Below are positions 8,499-17,307 of a stretch of 64,000 nucleotides of DNA, one piece after another. The notes under the pieces were generated by a model. It was not told the origin of the DNA and ran no database searches. It saw only the letters and a program-made list of their open reading frames with translations. A program made the translations under genes and the position numbers. The DNA comes from Salibaculum halophilum (GTDB lineage Bacteria > Pseudomonadota > Alphaproteobacteria > Rhodobacterales > Rhodobacteraceae), in NCBI RefSeq assembly GCF_002094885.1, contig NZ_MSIT01000014.1:1-64000 (forward strand). Direction: 5' to 3'. Each line of letters opens with the position of its first letter. Position 1 is the stretch's first letter.

Positions 8499-8899
8499 CG
8501 GGGCCCGAAGCGGAGGCGGCGCTGCGCGCGGCGCTGGCGCGGCTGGGACAGCCCGACCCCGGAACAAGCCCGCCCGATCCGGCCGAGGGCCCCGAGGACT
8601 GGCTGTTCGAGACGGTCTGCGCGATCACCCGGACCATGGCGCAGGAGGCCGAGGCCGCGACCCGGACGACGCGGCCCCGCCGGTTGGGATCGCCTCGCCC
8701 GACGATCGACGACGACTACAGCCGCCGGACCTGGATCGAGGCGCATGAGCGGCTGATGGGCCACCTGCGCCGGGATTGGGGCGCGCGGCTGCATCACCGC
8801 TACCGCGAGATGCTGGCGCGCTACCCGCTGACACCGCGGGAACGCGCCAATGCCCGGCGCCTCGATTTGTCCGGGTTCGGCCTGACGGAGGGTGAGTGA
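8495..8899 (+). CDS. Conserved-type hypothetical protein overlapping the DegT-family gene
   Basis: The 134-residue product is not recognised. It is soluble and charged, with a Pro/Glu-rich N-terminal third, a segment LFETVCAITRTMAQEAEA predicted helical, and a C-terminal half RTWIEAHERLMGHLRRDWGARLHHRYREM that looks like amphipathic helices. The GTG at 8495 overlaps the stop codon of the aminotransferase gene by 4 bp, which implies translational coupling and a shared role. No metal site or enzyme motif is evident. Its reality rests on the overlap and its non-shadow composition. Confidence 0.65.
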   Translation: MTGPEAEAALRAALARLGQPDPGTSPPDPAEGPEDWLFETVCAITRTMAQEAEAATRTTRPRRLGSPRPTIDDDYSRRTWIEAHERLMGHLRRDWGARLHHRYREMLARYPLTPRERANARRLDLSGFGLTEGE

Positions 8900-9682
8900 C
8901 GCGGGCCGGGGCGCCGGGTCAACGATCGGCCCTGGACCGGGCGCCCGTGGCATCGACCCGGGCGGGCCCGTCGGCCGCCGCTCGCGCCCGGCGGCGCCGG
9001 GCGCATCGCCCCGCCCGCCATCCCGGTGACTGGCCACCACTGCCGGGTTGCGCGCAGACATTGGGCGCGTTGCGGGTGGGCGGGTCCTGCAGTGGGTTGA
9101 GGGTGCCACGGTGTCGGGCGGGCGATGCGCAGCACAGCGGTGGCGATCGGGCCGCGGACCTGTGCGGATCGCACACGCGCATGTCCGCGGCGGGCCGGCG
9201 GCGCATGGATTAACCGGGACGATGCGCTGGATTGCCCGATGGGCATGGGCGGGGTGAACGGCGCCGCCACAGCGCGGGGCAACGCGGCGTGCTTTTGCAA
9301 GCGGCGCATGGGGATGCGGACGCCAGGAATAGTTTCCCGGCCGCCGAAGCTGCCGCGACTGCATTAAAACAGGGGTCCTGGCGCGCCTGCGCAGGCCTGC
9401 CGCGGGACACGCGCGTTCGGCCGTCAGGCGACCTGACGCGGTGGCGCGATACTGTTCGCGCCGCGCGTTGGAAACACGGCGGGCGCATCGGGCCGGTCAC
9501 GACGGCCCGCGATCCGCCATGGCGACAGTGTCTCGGTCCGCACAGCGGAACAGGCAGGAGAGCACGCGGGGCGATCCGCTGGACCGGGCCGCCGGCGCGG
9601 GTTGCATCGGCGCCGTCATGGTGCAGGCTGAGGCACGGTTCATCGCGGGCACCGCGGTGATCGAACCGGAAAGGGATGCGCC
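8900..9682. other. 783-bp stretch with no credible gene
   Basis: All open frames on both strands here give Arg/Pro/Gly/Ala-rich products without recognisable motifs, typical of GC-rich non-coding DNA. No tRNA, SRP RNA or tmRNA pattern was found. A perfect inverted repeat lies at 9422-9438. The final 15 bp carry the GAAAGGGA ribosome-binding site of the following GST gene. The stretch may be a decayed gene or hold an unrecognised RNA, but nothing in the sequence argues for either. Confidence 0.6.
9422..9438. repeat. 7-bp perfect inverted repeat
   Basis: CGTCAGG and CCTGACG are separated by CGA. It could be a small hairpin or an operator half-site pair. It is 245 bp upstream of the GST start, so a link to that gene is uncertain. 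Confidence 0.35.
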
Positions 9683-10363
9683 ATGATCCGCCTGCACCAT
9701 TGTCACCAGACCCGGTCGATGCGCACGCTCTGGCTGCTGCACGAACTGGAAGTCGACTTCGAACTGGTGCTCTATCCCTTCGACGAGACCCTGCGCGGCG
9801 ACGCCTATCGGATGCTCAACCCGCTGGGCCGCGTGCCGGCGCTGGAGATCGAGGGCGAGGTCATGACCGAGACCGGCGCCATCGCCGAATACCTCTGCGA
9901 GACCTTTCCCGAGGCCGGGCTGGGCCGCCCGCCCGGCGACCTGGACCGGATGGACTGGCTGGTCTGGGTGCATTTCGCCGAGACCATCAGCCAGCACACC
10001 GCCGCGCTGACCCAGCAGCATGTCGCGCTCTTCGACGACTCCATGCGCTCGCCCACGGTGATGAAGCTCGAGGCGCGGCGGCTGGCCAAGTGCTATGACG
10101 TGATCGAGGCCCGGCTCTCGACCCCGGTGGAGAACCGCGACTACCTGCTGACCTCGGGCTTTTCGGCAGCCGATATCGGGGTGGGGCAGGCCGTCTACAT
10201 GGCCCGGCATTTCGTGACGCTGGACACTCACCCCGAGCTGGCCAAGTGGTACGCGCGCATCACCGACCGCGATGAATTTCGCAAGGCGCTGCCGCCCGAG
10301 GACGAGGGCAACCGGCTCTACGCGCAGGATTTCTACCCGCCCTGGGACAGTCCGCGTGGTTGA
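9683..10363 (+). CDS. Glutathione S-transferase family protein
   Basis: This 226-residue protein begins with a thioredoxin-like GST N-terminal domain: MIRLHHCHQTRSMRTLWLLHEL, then NPLGRVPALEIEGEVMTETGAI, with the conserved cis-Pro before ALEI and the E(S/T)-like TETGAI that binds the glutathione gamma-glutamyl group. A helical C-terminal domain with SAADIGVGQAV follows. Such proteins conjugate or reduce electrophiles with glutathione; the substrate is unknown. The start at 9683 is preceded by GAAAGGGATGCGCC. The neighbours give no functional clue. Confidence 0.88.
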   Translation: MIRLHHCHQTRSMRTLWLLHELEVDFELVLYPFDETLRGDAYRMLNPLGRVPALEIEGEVMTETGAIAEYLCETFPEAGLGRPPGDLDRMDWLVWVHFAETISQHTAALTQQHVALFDDSMRSPTVMKLEARRLAKCYDVIEARLSTPVENRDYLLTSGFSAADIGVGQAVYMARHFVTLDTHPELAKWYARITDRDEFRKALPPEDEGNRLYAQDFYPPWDSPRG

Positions 10364-10438
10364 GTGACCGGCGGCGCCGGGTTACGGAGACGGGGCGTGA
10401 TCGGGGGCCGGTTTCGCAAACGGCAGGAAAGGTCCGTC

Positions 10439-10942
10439 ATGAGCGATCTCTACCGCACGGCGGAACGTCTCATGGGCATGTCGGGCGGCGACTGGACGCG
10501 GCATGCGAACCCCTGGTCGGTCTATACCCGTTTCACGACGCTGCCGCTTTTGGCGCTGGCGATCTGGTCGCGCGCCTGGATCGGCGGCTGGGTTTGGGGC
10601 GCGGTTGCGCTGGCGCTGGCCTGGATATGGATCAACCCGCGGGCTTTTCCGGCCCCTGACCGTCTCGACGGCTGGGCGGGGCGCGGGGTGCTGGGCGAAC
10701 GCGTCTTCCTGACGCGCCGCGCCGAGGTGCCCGGCCATTTTCGCGGCTGGGCGCTGGGGCTGTCGCTGGCCTCACTCGCGGGGGGTGTTATTCTTGGCGC
10801 GGGGCTGTGGTGGCTGGCGCTGGACTGGGTGATCGGCGGCCTGATCGTCGCGATGGGCGCCAAGGCCTGGGTCTTCGACCGCATGGTCTGGCTGTATGAT
10901 CAATGGCTGCAGACGCATGGCAAGGCGTTGGGCGAGGTGTGA
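10439..10942 (+). CDS. DUF6653-like integral membrane protein
   Basis: The 167-residue protein has a soluble N-terminus (AERLMGMSGGDWTRHANPWS) and about four hydrophobic segments: LPLLALAIWSRAWIGG, VWGAVALALAWIWI, LSLASLAGGVILGAGLWW and WVIGGLIVAMGAKAWVF. The TRHANPWSVYTRF signature fits, from memory, the uncharacterised DUF6653 family; that assignment is moderate. The start at 10439 follows CAGGAAAGG, and the in-frame upstream codons are not protein-like. It is the last gene before the complex I operon, with 293 bp between them, so it is probably independent of it. Confidence 0.7.
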   Translation: MSDLYRTAERLMGMSGGDWTRHANPWSVYTRFTTLPLLALAIWSRAWIGGWVWGAVALALAWIWINPRAFPAPDRLDGWAGRGVLGERVFLTRRAEVPGHFRGWALGLSLASLAGGVILGAGLWWLALDWVIGGLIVAMGAKAWVFDRMVWLYDQWLQTHGKALGEV

Positions 10943-11128
10943 CGCCCTCGTGACGGCGGCGCGAACCGCAGCACTCCGATCGTAACGCGGTCGTGTGTCA
11001 TGACGCTGGCGACCCTCGGCCTTAGGGTCCTTGGCCGCAAGGGCGATGGCCGGTCACCTGTCGCCAAGTCCGGTCGGGCGACGGGGGCGAATCGCGGTAA
11101 AGTTTCGCCGGTTCGGCTGGTCATGGCG

Positions 11129-11157
11129 TTGACCACCCCCGGTCACGGGGATACATC
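11129..11157 (+). promoter_or_regulatory. Candidate sigma-70-type promoter of the nuo operon
   Basis: TTGACC (11129-11134) and TACATC (11152-11157) are 17 bp apart and lie about 80 bp before nuoA in a 293-bp spacer. The -35 matches 5 of 6 consensus bases; the -10 matches 4 of 6. The 14-mer GCGAATCGCGGTAA at 11087-11100, just upstream, also occurs upstream of tatA. Confidence 0.45.
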
Positions 11158-11235
11158 ACTACTAGAGTGGAGCACGGGCCGCCACCAACCTACGCGCGAC
11201 CCGCACCGCCATGTAACGCCGAAGGGAGCTGCCGC

Positions 11236-11601
11236 GTGGAAGAGTTTCTCAGGGAATACCTGCCCATCATCGTCTTCCTGGGCCTGGCCATCGGTCTGGG
11301 ACTGGTCCTGATCCTCGCCGCCGTGGTGCTGGCGGTGCGCAACCCCGACCCGGAGAAGGTCAGTGCCTACGAATGCGGCTTCAACGCCTTCGACGACGCG
11401 CGCATGAAGTTCGACATCCGCTTCTACCTGGTGTCGATCCTGTTCATCATCTTCGATCTGGAGGTGGCGTTCCTGTTTCCCTGGGCGGTGGCCTTCGCCG
11501 ACATTTCCATGGCGGCCTTCTGGTCGATGATGGTGTTCCTGGTCGTGCTGACGGTGGGCTTTGCCTACGAATGGAAGAAAGGGGCTCTGGAATGGGAGTG
11601 A
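11236..11601 (+). CDS. nuoA: NADH-quinone oxidoreductase subunit A
   Basis: NuoA is a three-helix membrane subunit at the junction of the complex I arms. The 121-residue product has three hydrophobic segments, the conserved loop [21 protein letters not shown] after the first helix (its Cys and acidic residues lie near the quinone site) and [19 protein letters not shown]. The GTG at 11236 follows GAAGGGAGCTGCCGC and fits the family start; an in-frame ATG at 11167 would add unrelated residues. It is the first gene of the nuo operon and its 3' end overlaps nuoB. Confidence 0.96.
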   Translation: MEEFLREYLPIIVFLGLAIGLGLVLILAAVVLAVRNPDPEKVSAYECGFNAFDDARMKFDIRFYLVSILFIIFDLEVAFLFPWAVAFADISMAAFWSMMVFLVVLTVGFAYEWKKGALEWE

Positions 11602-12209
11602 CCGACGACAAATCGCTGGTGACCGAGGTGCAGGGTGACGGCCAGCAGGAGGCGCGGGTCAAATCCGCGCCCTCGGTCAAGGCGCCCTTCGACGCCGAGG
11701 CGCCCGGGGCCGATACCGATGTCGCCACGCAGGACCTGAACAAGCAGTTGCAGGACAAGGGGTTCCTCGTGGCCTCGTCCGAGGACCTGATCAACTGGGC
11801 GCGTACCGGCAGCCTGCACTGGATGACCTTCGGGCTGGCCTGCTGCGCGGTCGAGATGATGCATTCCTCGATGCCGCGCTATGACGCCGAACGATTCGGG
11901 ATCGCGCCGCGCGCCTCGCCGCGCCAGTCCGACGTCATGATCGTGGCCGGCACCCTGACCAACAAGATGGCGCCGGCCCTGCGCAAGGTCTACGACCAGA
12001 TGCCCGAGCCGCGCTATGTCATCTCGATGGGGTCCTGCGCCAACGGCGGCGGCTATTACCACTACAGCTATTCCGTCGTGCGCGGTTGCGACCGCGTGGT
12101 GCCCGTCGATATCTACGTGCCGGGCTGCCCGCCCACGGCCGAGGCGCTGCTTTACGGCATCCTGCAACTGGCCCGCAAAATCCGCCGCACCGGCACCATC
12201 ACCCGCTAA
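11592..12209 (+). CDS. nuoB: NADH-quinone oxidoreductase subunit B
   Basis: NuoB carries iron-sulfur cluster N2, which passes electrons to quinone. The 205-residue protein contains the tandem cysteines in [21 protein letters not shown] and [12 protein letters not shown] that bind the 4Fe-4S cluster. The N-terminal 50 residues are hydrophilic and longer than usual. The ATG at 11592 is favoured because AAAGGGG lies 6-7 bp upstream; GTG at 11598, overlapping the nuoA stop as GTGA, is an alternative two codons later. nuoC follows after 11 bp. Confidence 0.96.
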   Translation: MGVTDDKSLVTEVQGDGQQEARVKSAPSVKAPFDAEAPGADTDVATQDLNKQLQDKGFLVASSEDLINWARTGSLHWMTFGLACCAVEMMHSSMPRYDAERFGIAPRASPRQSDVMIVAGTLTNKMAPALRKVYDQMPEPRYVISMGSCANGGGYYHYSYSVVRGCDRVVPVDIYVPGCPPTAEALLYGILQLARKIRRTGTITR

Positions 12210-12220
12210 AGGCGCCCCGC

Positions 12221-12832
12221 ATGACCGAAGCCCTCAAGGATCTTGGCACCCATATCGAGCTCAAGCGCAGCGATTGCGTGCTGGGCTGGCAGATCACCCG
12301 CGGCGAGCTGACCGTGGACGTGGCGCCGGCGAACATCGCCGGCTTTGTCGAGTTCCTCAAGACCGACGCGACCTGCAAGTTCTCGACGCTGGTGGATATC
12401 ACCGCGGTGGACCATCCCGGCCGGGCCAAGCGGTTCGACGTGGTCTATCACTTCCTGTCGATGTACCAGAACCAGCGTATCCGCCTGCGCGTCGGCCTCC
12501 ACGAGGATGACGTGCTGGCATCGATCACAGATGTGCACCCCTCGGCTAACTGGTTCGAGCGCGAGGTCTTCGACATGTTCGGCATCCTGTTTTCCGGCCA
12601 TCCGGACCTGCGCCGCATCTTGACCGACTACGGCTTTCGCGGGCATCCCCTGCGAAAGGATTTCCCGACCACCGGCTACACGGAAGTGCGCTACGACGAG
12701 GTCGAAAAGCGCGTCGTCTACGAACCCGTCAACCTGGTGCAGGAATACCGCCAGTTCGATTTCATGTCGCCCTGGGAAGGCGCGGATTACGTGCTGCCCG
12801 GCGATGAAAAGACCGAAGGATCGGCGAAATGA
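12221..12832 (+). CDS. nuoC: NADH-quinone oxidoreductase subunit C
   Basis: NuoC (30-kDa subunit) is a peripheral-arm protein that packs against NuoD. The 203-residue sequence shows the family signature [27 protein letters not shown] followed by [13 protein letters not shown]. It is separate from nuoD, unlike the fused nuoCD of E. coli, and that is the usual alphaproteobacterial form. The ATG at 12221 begins the recognisable domain. The stop codon overlaps the nuoD start as ATGA, so the two are probably translated in a coupled way to give stoichiometric partners. Confidence 0.96.
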   Translation: MTEALKDLGTHIELKRSDCVLGWQITRGELTVDVAPANIAGFVEFLKTDATCKFSTLVDITAVDHPGRAKRFDVVYHFLSMYQNQRIRLRVGLHEDDVLASITDVHPSANWFEREVFDMFGILFSGHPDLRRILTDYGFRGHPLRKDFPTTGYTEVRYDEVEKRVVYEPVNLVQEYRQFDFMSPWEGADYVLPGDEKTEGSAK

Positions 12833-14049
12833 TGGACGGCTCCAAGTTTGACGACGCCCAGACGGGCGAACAAAAGATCCGCAACTTTAACATCAACTTC
12901 GGGCCGCAGCACCCGGCGGCGCACGGCGTGCTGCGCATGGTGCTGGAGCTTGACGGCGAGATCGTCGAGCGGGTGGACCCGCATATCGGCCTGCTGCACC
13001 GCGGCACCGAGAAGCTGATGGAAAGCCGGACCTACCTGCAGAACCTGCCCTATTTCGACCGGCTGGACTACGTCGGCACGATGAACCAGGAACACGCCTG
13101 GTGCCTGGCGATCGAGAAGCTGTCGGGCGTCGAGATCCCGCGCCGCGCCTCGCTGATCCGGGTGCTTTACTGCGAGATCGGCCGCATCCTGAACCACCTG
13201 CTGAACGTGACCACGCAGGCGATGGACGTCGGCGCGCTGACCCCGCCACTCTGGGGGTTCGAGGCGCGCGAGGACCTGATGATCTTCTACGAACGGGCCT
13301 GCGGCGCGCGGCTGCACGCGGCCTATTTCCGCCCCGGCGGCGTGCATCAGGACCTGCCGCCCAAGCTGATCGACGATATCGAGGCTTGGGCCGAGAGGTT
13401 CCCCAAGGTCGTCGACGACATCAGCGAGTTGCTGACCGAGAACCGCATCTTCAAGCAGCGCAACGTCGATATCGGCGTCGTGACCGAGCAGGATATCCAA
13501 GACTGGGCCTATTCGGGCGTCATGGTGCGTGGCTCGGGCCTGGCCTGGGACCTGCGCCGCGCGCAACCCTATGAATGCTATGACGAATTCGACTTCCGGA
13601 TTCCGGTGGGCAATAACGGCGACTGCTACGATCGCTACCTCTGCCGCATGGAGGAAATGCGCCAGTCGGCCCACATCATGCGCCAGGCCTGCGCCAAGCT
13701 GCGCGAGCCGGAAAACCAGGGCGACGTTCTGACCCGCGGCAAGCTGACCCCGCCGACCCGGTCGGACATGAAGACCTCGATGGAGGCGCTGATCCATCAC
13801 TTCAAGCTTTACACCGAGGGGTTCCGCGTGCCCGAGGGCGAGGTCTACGCCTGCGTCGAGGCCCCCAAGGGCGAGTTCGGCGTCTACCTTGTGTCGGATG
13901 GCACCAACAAGCCTTACCGCGCCAAGATCCGCGCCCCGGGCTACCTGCACCTGCAATCAATGGATCACCTCGGGTCGGGCTACCAGCTGGCCGACGTGTC
14001 GGCCATTCTCGGCTCGCTCGACATCGTCTTCGGCGAGGTCGACAGATGA
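12829..14049 (+). CDS. nuoD: NADH-quinone oxidoreductase subunit D
   Basis: NuoD (49-kDa subunit) forms the quinone-binding cavity with NuoB. The 406-residue protein is full length and carries [14 protein letters not shown] near the N-terminus, the His-containing loop that contacts the quinone headgroup, then HRGTEKLME and, at the C-terminus, the typical DIVFGEVDR. The family descends from NiFe-hydrogenase large subunits but lacks the nickel ligands. The start overlaps nuoC by 4 bp, and the stop overlaps the following small gene by 4 bp. Confidence 0.97.
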   Translation: MMDGSKFDDAQTGEQKIRNFNINFGPQHPAAHGVLRMVLELDGEIVERVDPHIGLLHRGTEKLMESRTYLQNLPYFDRLDYVGTMNQEHAWCLAIEKLSGVEIPRRASLIRVLYCEIGRILNHLLNVTTQAMDVGALTPPLWGFEAREDLMIFYERACGARLHAAYFRPGGVHQDLPPKLIDDIEAWAERFPKVVDDISELLTENRIFKQRNVDIGVVTEQDIQDWAYSGVMVRGSGLAWDLRRAQPYECYDEFDFRIPVGNNGDCYDRYLCRMEEMRQSAHIMRQACAKLREPENQGDVLTRGKLTPPTRSDMKTSMEALIHHFKLYTEGFRVPEGEVYACVEAPKGEFGVYLVSDGTNKPYRAKIRAPGYLHLQSMDHLGSGYQLADVSAILGSLDIVFGEVDR

Positions 14050-14315
14050 TCCGCGCCGCGGCCGTGCTGGCACTCGTGACGGCCGCCCCTGCGCTGGCCC
14101 GGCAGCAGGCCGACGCCGAGGACGTGGCGGCCATGACGCGGGCCATAGAGGACGCCGGCTGTGTCGTCACCGTTGAAAATGGCGACGCGATCATGGCGGC
14201 CTCGGGCCTGTCACCCGACGAGGTGACCGCGGTCATCGCCCGGCTTCATGCTTCGGGCGCGCTGGCCCTGCGCGAAGACGGCTCTGCCGAACTGACGAAC
14301 GAGACCTGCCCGTAA
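14046..14315 (+). CDS. Small exported protein between nuoD and nuoE
   Basis: This 89-residue protein is not recognised as a named family. It has a short signal-peptide-like N-terminus ([20 protein letters not shown]) with a likely cut after ALA, then a mature domain of about 70 residues with two cysteines (AGCVVTVE and NETCP) that could form a periplasmic disulfide. ATGA overlap with nuoD indicates coupled translation. It is one of the unidentified reading frames that alphaproteobacterial nuo/nqo clusters, such as that of Paracoccus denitrificans, are known to contain. A role in complex I is possible but unproven. Confidence 0.7.
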   Translation: MIRAAAVLALVTAAPALARQQADAEDVAAMTRAIEDAGCVVTVENGDAIMAASGLSPDEVTAVIARLHASGALALREDGSAELTNETCP

Positions 14316-14348
14316 CGGGCGGCCAAGACACGGAAAGACGCCAAGACA

Positions 14349-15380
14349 ATGCTCCGCCGTCCGCACCACGACCAGCCCGAAAGCTTCGAATTCACGCCGG
14401 CCAATCTGGCGTGGGCAAAAGCGCAGATCACCAAGTATCCCGAGGGCCGCCAGGCCAGCGCGATCATCCCGTTGCTGTGGCGCGCGCAGGAGCAGGAGGG
14501 CTGGCTGTCGCGCCCGGCCATCGAATACGTGGCCGACATGCTGGACATGGCCCACATCCGCGCGCTGGAAGTGGCCTCGTTCTATTTCATGTTCCAGCTC
14601 AAGCCCGTGGGCAGCATTGCCAACATACAGATCTGCGGGACCACCTCCTGCATGATCTGCGGCGCCGAGGATCTGGTCGGCGTCTGCCGCGAAAAGATCG
14701 CCGACAAGCCGCACACGCTGTCCGAAGACGGCCGCTTTTCCTGGGAAGAGGTCGAGTGCCTGGGCGCCTGCGCCAATGCACCCATGGCCCAGATCGGCAA
14801 GGACTACTACGAGGACCTGACAGCCGAACGCATTGCCGAGATCATCGACGACCTGGCCGCGGGCCGGGTACCGACGCCGGGACCTCAGACCGGCCGCTTC
14901 GCGTCCGAGCCGCTCAAGGGGCTGACATCGCTGACGGATTTCGACTCCGGGCACTACGCGCACAACGCCAGCGTCGATCTGGCCGTGGCGCAGGAAGACA
15001 CCGTCAAGCGGATCGATGGCACCGAGGTGGCGCTGACCACGCCCTGGCTGGATGACGGCGATGCCGACAGTCCCGCGACCGCGCGTGCCGATACCAAGCC
15101 GCACGAGGCCGGGGCGGCGACCGGCGGCGAGGCAGTCGCCGAGGCCGAACCTGAAACCTTGAGCGCTCCGCGCGGGGGTGCGGCCGACGATCTCAAGAAG
15201 ATCGGCGGGGTCGGCCCCAAGCTGGAGGCCACGCTCAACGACCTCGGCTTCTGGCATTACGACCAGATCGCCGCCTGGGGTCCGGCCGAGATCGCCTGGG
15301 TCGATGCCCGCCTGAAGTTCAAGGGCCGGATCGAGCGTGATGATTGGGTCGCGCAGGCCCGCAGCCTGGCAGAAACCTAG
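14349..15380 (+). CDS. nuoE: NADH-quinone oxidoreductase subunit E with a C-terminal HhH extension
   Basis: Residues 1 to about 170 form NuoE (24-kDa subunit), binding 2Fe-2S cluster N1a through Cys96, Cys101, Cys137 and Cys141 ([15 protein letters not shown]). The canonical protein ends there. This one, at 343 residues, continues through a Pro/Ala/Glu-rich linker into a compact domain (about 272-343) with [19 protein letters not shown], a helix-hairpin-helix-like signature. That domain is closely repeated in the next gene. The start at 14349 precedes the family N-terminus. Confidence 0.94.
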   Translation: MLRRPHHDQPESFEFTPANLAWAKAQITKYPEGRQASAIIPLLWRAQEQEGWLSRPAIEYVADMLDMAHIRALEVASFYFMFQLKPVGSIANIQICGTTSCMICGAEDLVGVCREKIADKPHTLSEDGRFSWEEVECLGACANAPMAQIGKDYYEDLTAERIAEIIDDLAAGRVPTPGPQTGRFASEPLKGLTSLTDFDSGHYAHNASVDLAVAQEDTVKRIDGTEVALTTPWLDDGDADSPATARADTKPHEAGAATGGEAVAEAEPETLSAPRGGAADDLKKIGGVGPKLEATLNDLGFWHYDQIAAWGPAEIAWVDARLKFKGRIERDDWVAQARSLAET

Positions 15381-15554
15381 GGAAGACGGCCGGCCCGGCG
15401 TGGCCGGAATGCCAGCATCGTGCCGGCGGGGTGGCCAATACCCTTATCAAGCCGGGCCACAGAGCCTAGTCTGTCGTTAGGGACGGTGGGCAATCCGCCG
15501 GCCACGCCCACGGCCCGGCCGACGGGCTGTCACGACAGGGAAAGGAATTCATAA

Positions 15555-16256
15555 ATGACGCAGAACTCAAACGGATCGATCTTCGCGATCGCCATCGCGC
15601 TGCCCTGCGGGGCCGCGGCCGCCGCGATCGCCTTTTGGGCGATTTCCTTCGGGGGCTTCCTGTCGCTGGTGACGGGGGCCGTCGTTGCCGGTATCGTCTG
15701 GTGGCTGCTGGCCCGCGATGACGCGCCGATGGCGCAGGGCATGACGCCGCCGTCGGCGCAGACCGGCCCGGCCTCCTCCGATCCGGAACCCGATGCCGCG
15801 GCGGCTTCGCCTTCGGCGGCTGCGGTTGCCCCGGCCCAGCCCGAGCCAGACCCCGCGCCCGCGCCGGACCCGGTGCCCGATCCGACGCCGATGCCCAAGC
15901 CCGACGCGGAGGCCGTCTTGGCGGCCGGAGCGTCGGCGGACACCGACAGCGCTTCAGACACCGGCGCGGCGGCCAAGCCCGAGATGCTGAGCGCGCCGAA
16001 AGCGGGCGGCGCCGACGACCTCAAGCAGATCAAGGGCGTCGGGCCCAAGCTGGAACAGCTACTCAATTCCATGGGGGTCTATCACTTCGACCAGATCGCC
16101 GGGTGGACGACAGAAGAGATCGCCTGGGTCGACGAGAACCTTCAGGGCTTCAAGGGCCGTGTCTCGCGCGATGACTGGGTCGCCCAGGCCCGGGTCCTCG
16201 CCGAGGGGGGTGCGACAGATTTCTCGGACAAGGTGAAAAAGGGCGACGTCTATTGA
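15555..16256 (+). CDS. Membrane-anchored protein with a NuoE-tail-like HhH domain
   Basis: The 233-residue protein has two N-terminal hydrophobic segments within residues 8-50, a long Pro/Ala/Asp-rich linker (about 55-140) with repeated P-x-P units, and a C-terminal domain (about 146-233) nearly identical in pattern to the end of NuoE: DDLKQIKGVGPKLEQLLN, then DQIAGW, EIAWVDENL and RDDWVAQAR. The domain would face the cytoplasm if both segments span the membrane. AAAGGA precedes the ATG. It may tether or organise something beside complex I, but its function is unknown. Confidence 0.78.
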   Translation: MTQNSNGSIFAIAIALPCGAAAAAIAFWAISFGGFLSLVTGAVVAGIVWWLLARDDAPMAQGMTPPSAQTGPASSDPEPDAAAASPSAAAVAPAQPEPDPAPAPDPVPDPTPMPKPDAEAVLAAGASADTDSASDTGAAAKPEMLSAPKAGGADDLKQIKGVGPKLEQLLNSMGVYHFDQIAGWTTEEIAWVDENLQGFKGRVSRDDWVAQARVLAEGGATDFSDKVKKGDVY

Positions 16257-16266
16257 AAGATGGATG

Positions 16267-16277
16267 CTGCGGTGCAA
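16267..16277. promoter_or_regulatory. CTGC-GGT-GCAA motif, possible PhaR-type site
   Basis: This resembles the CTGC-N3-GCAG pattern I recall for PhaR regulators of polyhydroxybutyrate genes in Rhodobacter and Paracoccus. It lies in the spacer before the Ala/Lys-rich gene. The core TGCGGTGCAR recurs at 19211-19220 and inside the hairpin at 23819-23839. Without a promoter map this stays a suggestion. Confidence 0.25.
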
Positions 16278-16387
16278 CAATTGAGATGCCCGGCGTGACG
16301 TGGGCCTCTTATTGAGCACCGATCGGGGAGGATCGGCGCGTTACATGCAACAGGGCCCGCCGTGCGGGTCCGGAAAGGATGTCTGCG

Positions 16388-17032
16388 ATGTTCTCCTCCG
16401 AAAGTCTTTCAACGCTGCCGGGCGCCATGGTGCGCCTCGGCGTCCAGTCTACCGCCCCGGCGGCGGCCCTTCTGGCCAGCCAGACCAGCATGGTGAAATG
16501 GGCGGTCGCGCCCGCCATGGTCGCGCTGCGCCCGGCGCGCGGGCAGGTTGGCCCTGTAACATCCGCCCCCGCTGCCAAGACGCCGGCGGCCAAGACCGCC
16601 CGTCAGTCGCCGGACGATCAGCCCGAGGCCCCGGCGGCCGAGGCGTCGGCACCCGCGGCCAGGGCCGACGCGCCGCAGGCCGCGGCCGCGACGCAACCGG
16701 CGAAACCGGCTGCCAAGCCGGCGGCCCGCAAGACCCCCGCGAAACCGGCGGCAAAGGCCGATGCGAAGACGTCGTCTGCCAAGACGACCGGGGCGAAGCC
16801 GTCGGGGGCCAAGAAGACCGCCGCCAAGCCGTCGGGGGCCAAGGTGTCGGCGCCCAAGCAGACCGGCGAAACGCCGGCGGCACCGAAAGAGCCGAAGGCG
16901 TCCGCGAAAAAGGACGCCGCCTCGAGCCAGACAGTGGAAAAGACCGCTTACACGCCTAAGTCCAAAACCAAGGGCGGGTCGGTGACGCTTTCGGCCATGC
17001 CCGAGCCGGACAAGACGACAGACAACCAGTAG
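16388..17032 (+). CDS. Ala/Lys/Pro-rich low-complexity protein
   Basis: The 214-residue product starts with about 50 mildly hydrophobic residues (LPGAMVRLGVQSTAPAAALL) and then becomes a Lys/Ala/Pro repeat tract, with many AKP, AAKT and GAK units over roughly residues 70-170. The composition recalls histone-H1-like tails and the C-terminal tails of some phasins or PhaM, so DNA or granule binding is conceivable but not shown. ATG 16388 is preferred over ATG 16379 because GGAAAGG then lies at normal spacing. It lies between the HhH protein and DUF5337. Confidence 0.6.
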   Translation: MFSSESLSTLPGAMVRLGVQSTAPAAALLASQTSMVKWAVAPAMVALRPARGQVGPVTSAPAAKTPAAKTARQSPDDQPEAPAAEASAPAARADAPQAAAATQPAKPAAKPAARKTPAKPAAKADAKTSSAKTTGAKPSGAKKTAAKPSGAKVSAPKQTGETPAAPKEPKASAKKDAASSQTVEKTAYTPKSKTKGGSVTLSAMPEPDKTTDNQ

Positions 17033-17039
17033 GGCCACC

Positions 17040-17270
17040 TTGGCAGACCCCGAGCACGAGACGGACCGCGCGGAAATCGCCGCCACGGGGCGGCGTATCG
17101 CGCTGGTCATGATCGCCTCGGCGCTGCTGTCGGTCTTTGCCCCGGCGATAACGAGTGCAGTGGGCCTCGCCCCGCGATTTGCCGTTCTTCTGACGCTCTT
17201 CGCACTGGCGGGGTTCATTTGGTGTCTGGCTGTCACTTACAAACTCTGGCAGAAAACCAGGCAGAAATGA
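17040..17270 (+). CDS. DUF5337 family membrane protein
   Basis: The 76-residue protein has two transmembrane segments ([20 protein letters not shown] and [19 protein letters not shown]) joined by GLAPRF and ends in a basic tail, [11 protein letters not shown]. This matches my recollection of DUF5337, a small family found in rhodobacterial nuo clusters just before nuoF. No ATG is available; TTG at 17040, 8 bp after the stop of the previous gene, is the likely start. Role unknown; membrane location suggests an accessory or assembly function for complex I. Confidence 0.7.
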   Translation: MADPEHETDRAEIAATGRRIALVMIASALLSVFAPAITSAVGLAPRFAVLLTLFALAGFIWCLAVTYKLWQKTRQK

Positions 17271-17307
17271 CGGTGCCCCGCGCCGGGGCCGGATAGGGAA
17301 CGCGCCG

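Noticed and set aside
8896-9213. 105-codon frame starting at GTG 8896 with GTGA overlap
   Set aside because: Despite the attractive overlap, the product is Arg/Ala/Pro/Gly-rich with no pattern and differs in character from the neighbouring real genes.
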